9,390 bases of DNA from an uncultured Verrucomicrobiota bacterium. GTDB lineage: Bacteria; Verrucomicrobiota; Verrucomicrobiia; Limisphaerales; UBA9464. This document shows, piece after piece, positions 6,640-9,390 of the stretch. The DNA lies in assembly GCA_903864375.1 (NCBI GenBank), contig CAIPFS010000299.1, positions 1-9,390 of the forward strand. Direction: 5' to 3'. The position numbers and the translations under genes were made by a program. Below the pieces are notes generated by a model that had not been told where the DNA came from, did not search any database, and worked only from the letters and a program-made list of their open reading frames with translations. Within the stretch, counting starts at the first letter, position 1, and each line of letters starts with the position of its first letter.

Positions 6640-7079
6640 GACCTTCGGATGGCAACCTGCTGCGCCCCCTGCCGCGGACGACCCGACGGCTGGCGATCGT
6701 CTGGCCGGCCGCCCCCTGGGTCTGCCTGCTGCTCCCGCTCGCCTTCTTCTTTCTGTTTCACGAATTCCTCGTTCTTCCCCGCGGCACCCGGATCGAACTT
6801 CCCACCTCCAATGCCCCGTCGGCGGCACGGGCGGGCGAGCGGCTCTTCATCGTGGTGATCGATGCCCAGAGCCAGTTTTACTTCCAGAATCAACGTCTCG
6901 ACCTGGGCACGCTTCGAACCAACCTCATGACCCTGGCCGGCATGCCCGATGCACCGCAAACCCTCCTGGTGGACGCCGATACCCGCGTTCCCCTGGCCCG
7001 ATGTCACGAACTGGCGGAAGCCGCCCGGGCGGCGGGCATCCGTTCCCTGGTCCTCCACACCCGACGTCCTCCACCGTGA
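6636..7079 (+). CDS. exbD: Divergent ExbD/TolR-like subunit
   Basis: A 147-residue protein in the position and shape of ExbD: short cytoplasmic N-terminus, one TM (about 25-43, WPAAPWVCLLLPLAFFFLF), then GTRIELP after the membrane and a periplasmic domain. That domain has RLFIVVIDAQSQFYFQNQRL, LRTNL, LLVDADTRVPL and a final helix-strand (ELAEAARAAGIRSLVLHT), all matching the ExbD/TolR fold. The usual TM motif P-x-I-D-V aligns with P-W-V-C-L, so the proton-carrying Asp (D25 in E. coli ExbD) is replaced by C30 (6723-6725). Asp5 lies outside the membrane and is unlikely to substitute. It starts inside the exbB stop (ATGA) and ends inside the tonB start (GTGA), so all three are made together. Family membership is well supported; normal motor function is doubtful. 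Confidence 0.8.
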   Translation: MRPSDGNLLRPLPRTTRRLAIVWPAAPWVCLLLPLAFFFLFHEFLVLPRGTRIELPTSNAPSAARAGERLFIVVIDAQSQFYFQNQRLDLGTLRTNLMTLAGMPDAPQTLLVDADTRVPLARCHELAEAARAAGIRSLVLHTRRPPP

Positions 7080-7891
7080 CCAGCCTTCCCTCACCCTCCG
7101 CCCCGTCCGGGCCGGAATCCTTCGGCTGGCATCGCTCCCCCTCGTCACGTGGTCCGTCGGTGGTCACTGGTTGGAGCCCCGTCCGATGGGGACTCGTCAG
7201 CGGTCTGGTCTTCCTGATCCAGGCATTCCTCCTGATTCGTTTTTCCAAATGGCCCGGGTCCCCACCGCCACCCTTGCCGAACCCCCTGCGATTGGAATTA
7301 CCCGCGTCATCCGCCCTTTCTCCCAATCTCTCTGACGAGTTCCCCGGTGCCGACCCCACCTATCTGGCGCTTCCCGGTCGGGATGCCTTTAGCAGGTCCG
7401 CCGAGGCGGCCATCCCCAGGGCCGAATACCGACCCACCGAATACAAGGAGGCGGCCGTCTGGATGAAGCCTTCCCCGGAAATCCGCCTTCCCACCTTTCC
7501 ACCCCCGGAGCCACCGCATCTTCCGCAACCCCCAATTCGCCTGACCGGCGAACGGATGGCCTCCCGGTTGTTGCCCGAAGCCTCGTGGGTTGAAACCCGG
7601 ATGCCTGGACGAAAACTCACCAGTCCCATCATTCCCCCCACCTGGACCACCACCGACATCCTCCGTCCGACCCTCATCGAGGTCGCGGTCACCGCATTCG
7701 GAGAAGTCATCTCCGCCCGGTTGATCGACAGCAATGGCCTGGCGGTGGCTGATGAAGCCGCCATGGAACTGGCCCGACGGGCGCGATTTGAGCCCCTTCC
7801 CCCGGGTCAGTCCCTGGCGGCCGACCGCGGCGACGTGGTGGGATGGGAATGGCTTGTTTTCCACTGGCACACCCGCTCACCCGCCCCCTGA
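7076..7891 (+). CDS. tonB: TonB-like energy transducer
   Basis: A 271-residue protein: cytoplasmic N-terminus (1-37, Ser/Pro-rich), one TM (about 38-55, WGLVSGLVFLIQAFLLIR), a long Pro-rich periplasmic spacer (PGSPPPPLPNP near 60 and PPPEPPHLPQPP near 150) and a C-terminal TonB domain (194-271). That domain shows IEVAVTAFGEVISARLIDS, DEAAMELARRARF and a final WEWLVFHW strand. By family knowledge it would contact outer-membrane TonB-dependent receptors. The TM lacks the SxxxH pattern of E. coli TonB: S42 is followed four residues on by F46. The start is GTG at 7076, overlapping the exbD stop as GTGA; the same frame is open back to 6548, but only as a shadow of the upstream genes. The GTG choice gives a normal TonB layout. 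Confidence 0.85.
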   Translation: MTSLPSPSAPSGPESFGWHRSPSSRGPSVVTGWSPVRWGLVSGLVFLIQAFLLIRFSKWPGSPPPPLPNPLRLELPASSALSPNLSDEFPGADPTYLALPGRDAFSRSAEAAIPRAEYRPTEYKEAAVWMKPSPEIRLPTFPPPEPPHLPQPPIRLTGERMASRLLPEASWVETRMPGRKLTSPIIPPTWTTTDILRPTLIEVAVTAFGEVISARLIDSNGLAVADEAAMELARRARFEPLPPGQSLAADRGDVVGWEWLVFHWHTRSPAP

Positions 7892-7893
7892 GT

Positions 7894-8118
7894 ATGCCTC
7901 CGGAAACCTTCGTCGCCTTTCTGGTCATCGGATTGCTGGGAGTCCTCGGCCTTTTCCTGGTGGTGGACGAATTCCGGCTCCGGAAAATCCGGGCTGCACG
8001 ACGGGCCGACGACCTGTTTCGGTGCGAGGGCTGTGGACTGGTGTACACGGACGACCCGGGCGAAGAACGGTCCCGCTGCCCGCAATGCGGTCGCACCAAC
8101 ACGGCCATTGGTTTCTGA
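7894..8118 (+). CDS. Small membrane-anchored zinc-ribbon protein
   Basis: A 74-residue protein starting 2 bp after the tonB stop, so probably the last gene of the operon. Residues 6-24 (FVAFLVIGLLGVLGLFLVV) form one TM, followed by a basic stretch (RLRKIRAARR) that places the C-terminus in the cytoplasm. The tail holds two cysteine pairs, CEGC (44-47) and CPQC (62-65), 14 residues apart, a compact zinc or metal ribbon. No named family was recognised. It could be a structural or regulatory accessory of the Exb/Ton complex, or simply share its transcript. Confidence 0.7.
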   Translation: MPPETFVAFLVIGLLGVLGLFLVVDEFRLRKIRAARRADDLFRCEGCGLVYTDDPGEERSRCPQCGRTNTAIGF

Positions 8119-8193
8119 AGAAGGGAAGGATCGAGTCCGAAGGAAATCCGATTGCATCCCGGGGTTCATCTGGGTCAAAGTCGCGGTTCGGGC
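8119..8193. other. Spacer before tRNA-Ser
   Basis: 75 bases between the zinc-ribbon gene and the tRNA. No terminator stem with a T-run is seen, so the exb transcript may read into the tRNA. Confidence 0.3.
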
Positions 8194-8282
<89 letters not shown>

Positions 8283-8387
8283 CTTCGATAACTTACTGAT
8301 TGAAAGCCACTTACGCTGTTTTTATCGGCTGGAGAATTCCGAAGTAAAACACCAGTAAGTACAGAACGCGGATATCGCCGACAATAA

Positions 8388-8591
8388 AAGCCACACGGAG
8401 ATGCTCCGTTAAATCGCGTTGGTCCGGTTGTAGATGCCGATTTGGCCGAACTGATTACCAGCTTTGTCACCGCCGGCGAGAGCCTTCTAAGCAACTATGT
8501 ATTCTTGACCAAGATGCCGAACGAAGCTTCTGAGCTTTGCGTTGAGGTCACCCAACTAAAACGACAACTTGACGCACTTAGTCAGCCCTGA
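8388..8591 (+). pseudogene. Orphan open frame, possible gene remnant
   Basis: 67 open codons ending in TGA, after a TAA at 8385, with no ATG or GTG in the N-terminal part. TTG at 8442 is the only plausible start and would give 49 residues. The translation looks protein-like: DADLAELITSFVTAGESLL, then SNYVFLTKMPNEASELCVEV, then QLKRQLDALSQP, an amphipathic, probably helical tail. It may be the C-terminal end of a gene truncated when the tract after the tRNA was assembled. It could also be chance. Confidence 0.25.
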
Positions 8592-8602
8592 ACTCGTACA
8601 CT

Positions 8603-8695
8603 ATGAATACCGGGCCTATAACCTGGGATATCCAAGTCTTCCTTCCCAACGAGCATAACAAAAACAATCAAACCGCAACGCCCCCGAGACCATGA
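8603..8695 (+). CDS. Tiny ORF, 30 aa
   Basis: ATG at 8603, 11 bp after the preceding frame's stop. It encodes MNTGPITWDIQVF, then a polar tail ending PPRP. No Shine-Dalgarno, no recognised motif. Its stop overlaps the hairpin at 8695-8714. Weak; it may be noncoding. Confidence 0.15.
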   Translation: MNTGPITWDIQVFLPNEHNKNNQTATPPRP

Positions 8696-8787
8696 CTTAT
8701 TTTGCCTAATAAGTGGTCTGATATTGGGGCAAGCTCAGCCGCCAAGAACTGTGGCCTCGACTGCAACTAACAACCCATTGCTTTCTG

Positions 8788-9201
8788 ATGATAACAGTTG
8801 CAAAAACATCATCCGGCCCTCATGTAAAACTCATGCTCTGGTCGTTGGTCATTCTGTCTAGCGGCATTACTGCCTTCTTCGCTGTAAAATACACAACATT
8901 GAAATTGAGAGTCGCGTTCGCGGATGACCAAGTCAGACTTTTCGAGTGGACGAGGGCTTCAGCGAATGCGACGAAGGACCCCCAGAGGCTATCGGGACAG
9001 CTGGAACAGGTGGTTAACTATTACCCGTCCGGTTCAAAGCAATTGGTTGGCACGCAACTTGACAGGGTAGTCGAAGCTGCCCGTTCCAACGCCGTCGCTG
9101 CGATAATTGGCCGCCTACGTGCGGTGACCGGAAGGGACTTGGGGGATTCACCTGAAAAGTGGCTGAAGGATTATCCGCCGAGTGCGAACCGGAGGAAATG
9201 A
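8788..9201 (+). CDS. Single-pass membrane protein, unknown function
   Basis: A 137-residue protein with a short N-terminus, one TM (about 15-34, LMLWSLVILSSGITAFFAV) and a mostly helical soluble domain. The block NYYPSGSKQLVGTQLDRVVE, then ARSNAVAAIIGRLRAVTGRDLG, then PEKWLKDY resembles a hypothetical family that I recall from Verrucomicrobiota and Planctomycetota, where a YYPSGTKQ-type motif recurs; that recollection is unverified. No catalytic residues can be named. The start at ATG 8788 lies inside an inverted repeat (8762-8802); an internal ATG at codon 16 would lose part of the TM. No Shine-Dalgarno. It sits in the AT-richer tract, upstream of a candidate immunity gene. Confidence 0.65.
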   Translation: MITVAKTSSGPHVKLMLWSLVILSSGITAFFAVKYTTLKLRVAFADDQVRLFEWTRASANATKDPQRLSGQLEQVVNYYPSGSKQLVGTQLDRVVEAARSNAVAAIIGRLRAVTGRDLGDSPEKWLKDYPPSANRRK

Positions 9202-9262
9202 TCCAATTCAGCCCAATGAAATTCCCAATAACATACTAAAGCGGTTACAGTAACAAGTAGTT
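9202..9262. other. Short spacer with palindrome
   Basis: 61 AT-rich bases. Holds the short palindrome GTTAC-A-GTAAC (9244-9254), 8 bp before the next ATG. No terminator or clear promoter was identified. Confidence 0.25.
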
Positions 9263-9390
9263 ATGACTATAGGCGATAAATCCATTTTTGCTATTGAGTC
9301 GACAATCACATACGCATATGAGCATTTGGGCCTTCGCGCCCTGGGCTACTTTTTAATCCACATATGCGGTCACTGCTATGGGGTTAAATC
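9263..9390 (+). CDS. Probable Imm42-type immunity protein, 5' part
   Basis: An open frame of 42 complete codons that runs off the right edge, so only the N-terminus is visible: MTIGDKSIFAIESTITYAYE, then HLGLRALGYFLIHICGHCYGVK. The opening IGD..FAIE and the GYF.I...G..YGV stretch resemble the start of Imm42-family immunity proteins, which neutralise cognate polymorphic or contact-dependent toxins by binding them in the cytoplasm. No signal peptide. The assignment rests on motif memory over 42 residues. If correct, the tract right of the tRNA carries toxin-immunity genes, often found without an adjacent toxin. No Shine-Dalgarno is visible before ATG 9263. Confidence 0.5.
   Translation, partial: MTIGDKSIFAIESTITYAYEHLGLRALGYFLIHICGHCYGVK

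Larger units (their letters stand above)
8283..8787. other. AT-richer junction region after tRNA
   Basis: About 500 bases without a well-supported gene. GC is low compared with the left side (for example 25 of 60 in 8281-8340 and 29 of 60 in 8641-8700). It contains an inverted repeat ACTTACTG (8291-8298)/CAGTAAGT (8353-8360), an orphan open frame (8388-8591), a 30-codon frame (8603-8695) and a hairpin ACTTATT-TTGCCT-AATAAGT (8695-8714). It reads like degraded or accessory DNA next to a tRNA integration site. No integrase is seen. Confidence 0.45.

Noticed and set aside
6548..7075. Long N-terminal extension of the TonB-like frame
   Set aside because: It lies over exbB and exbD in another frame; GTG 7076 overlaps the exbD stop and gives a normal TonB layout.
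8540..9262. Integron-like cassette array with attC sites
   Set aside because: An ACCCAAC core-like heptamer exists, but no matching GTTRRRY partner or attC fold was found between the genes.

Overview
The window looks like chromosomal DNA from a high-GC member of the Verrucomicrobiota. Positions 1-8282 mostly run at about 60% GC. Three things point to this phylum: a large secreted DUF6797/beta-propeller protein of a type typical of Verrucomicrobiota and Planctomycetota, a compact exbB-exbD-tonB operon, and mostly absent Shine-Dalgarno sequences. Palindromic intergenic repeats fit as well. All family assignments come from reading motifs by eye; no database search was run.

Layout. (1) 1-172: intergenic, with a REP-like double hairpin. 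(2) 173-2500 (+): secreted DUF6797/beta-propeller protein without a c-type heme site. (3) 2687-3537 (-): two tandem, clearly homologous small genes of an unrecognised family, about 55% identical by hand alignment. (4) 3538-3937: divergent spacer with two strong hairpins, then trpS (3938-4918, +) and an intrinsic terminator near 5054-5080. (5) 5097-5738 (-): HAD-IA phosphatase. (6) 5869-8118 (+): a tightly coupled operon of exbB-like, exbD-like and tonB-like genes (ATGA and GTGA overlaps) plus a small membrane-anchored zinc ribbon 2 bp downstream. (7) 8194-8282: tRNA-Ser(GGA). (8) 8283-9390: a visibly AT-richer tract (sample 60-base lines 37-48% GC) with ORF remnants, a small single-pass membrane protein, and, cut by the right edge, the start of a probable Imm42-type immunity protein.

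How the parts relate. Genes 1-7 look like ordinary chromosomal content: protein synthesis (trpS, tRNA-Ser), a metabolic phosphatase, a secreted propeller protein and an envelope energy-transduction module. The module is unusual. Hand alignment suggests that residues used for proton-motive-force coupling in the enterobacterial system are replaced in all three subunits: ExbD transmembrane Asp to Cys, ExbB TM3 Glu/Thr to Ser/Ala, and TonB SxxxH His to Phe. The composition change right after tRNA-Ser, together with the candidate immunity gene, suggests the left edge of an accessory island. The most novel items are the tandem unknown pair and the residue-divergent Exb/Ton cassette.
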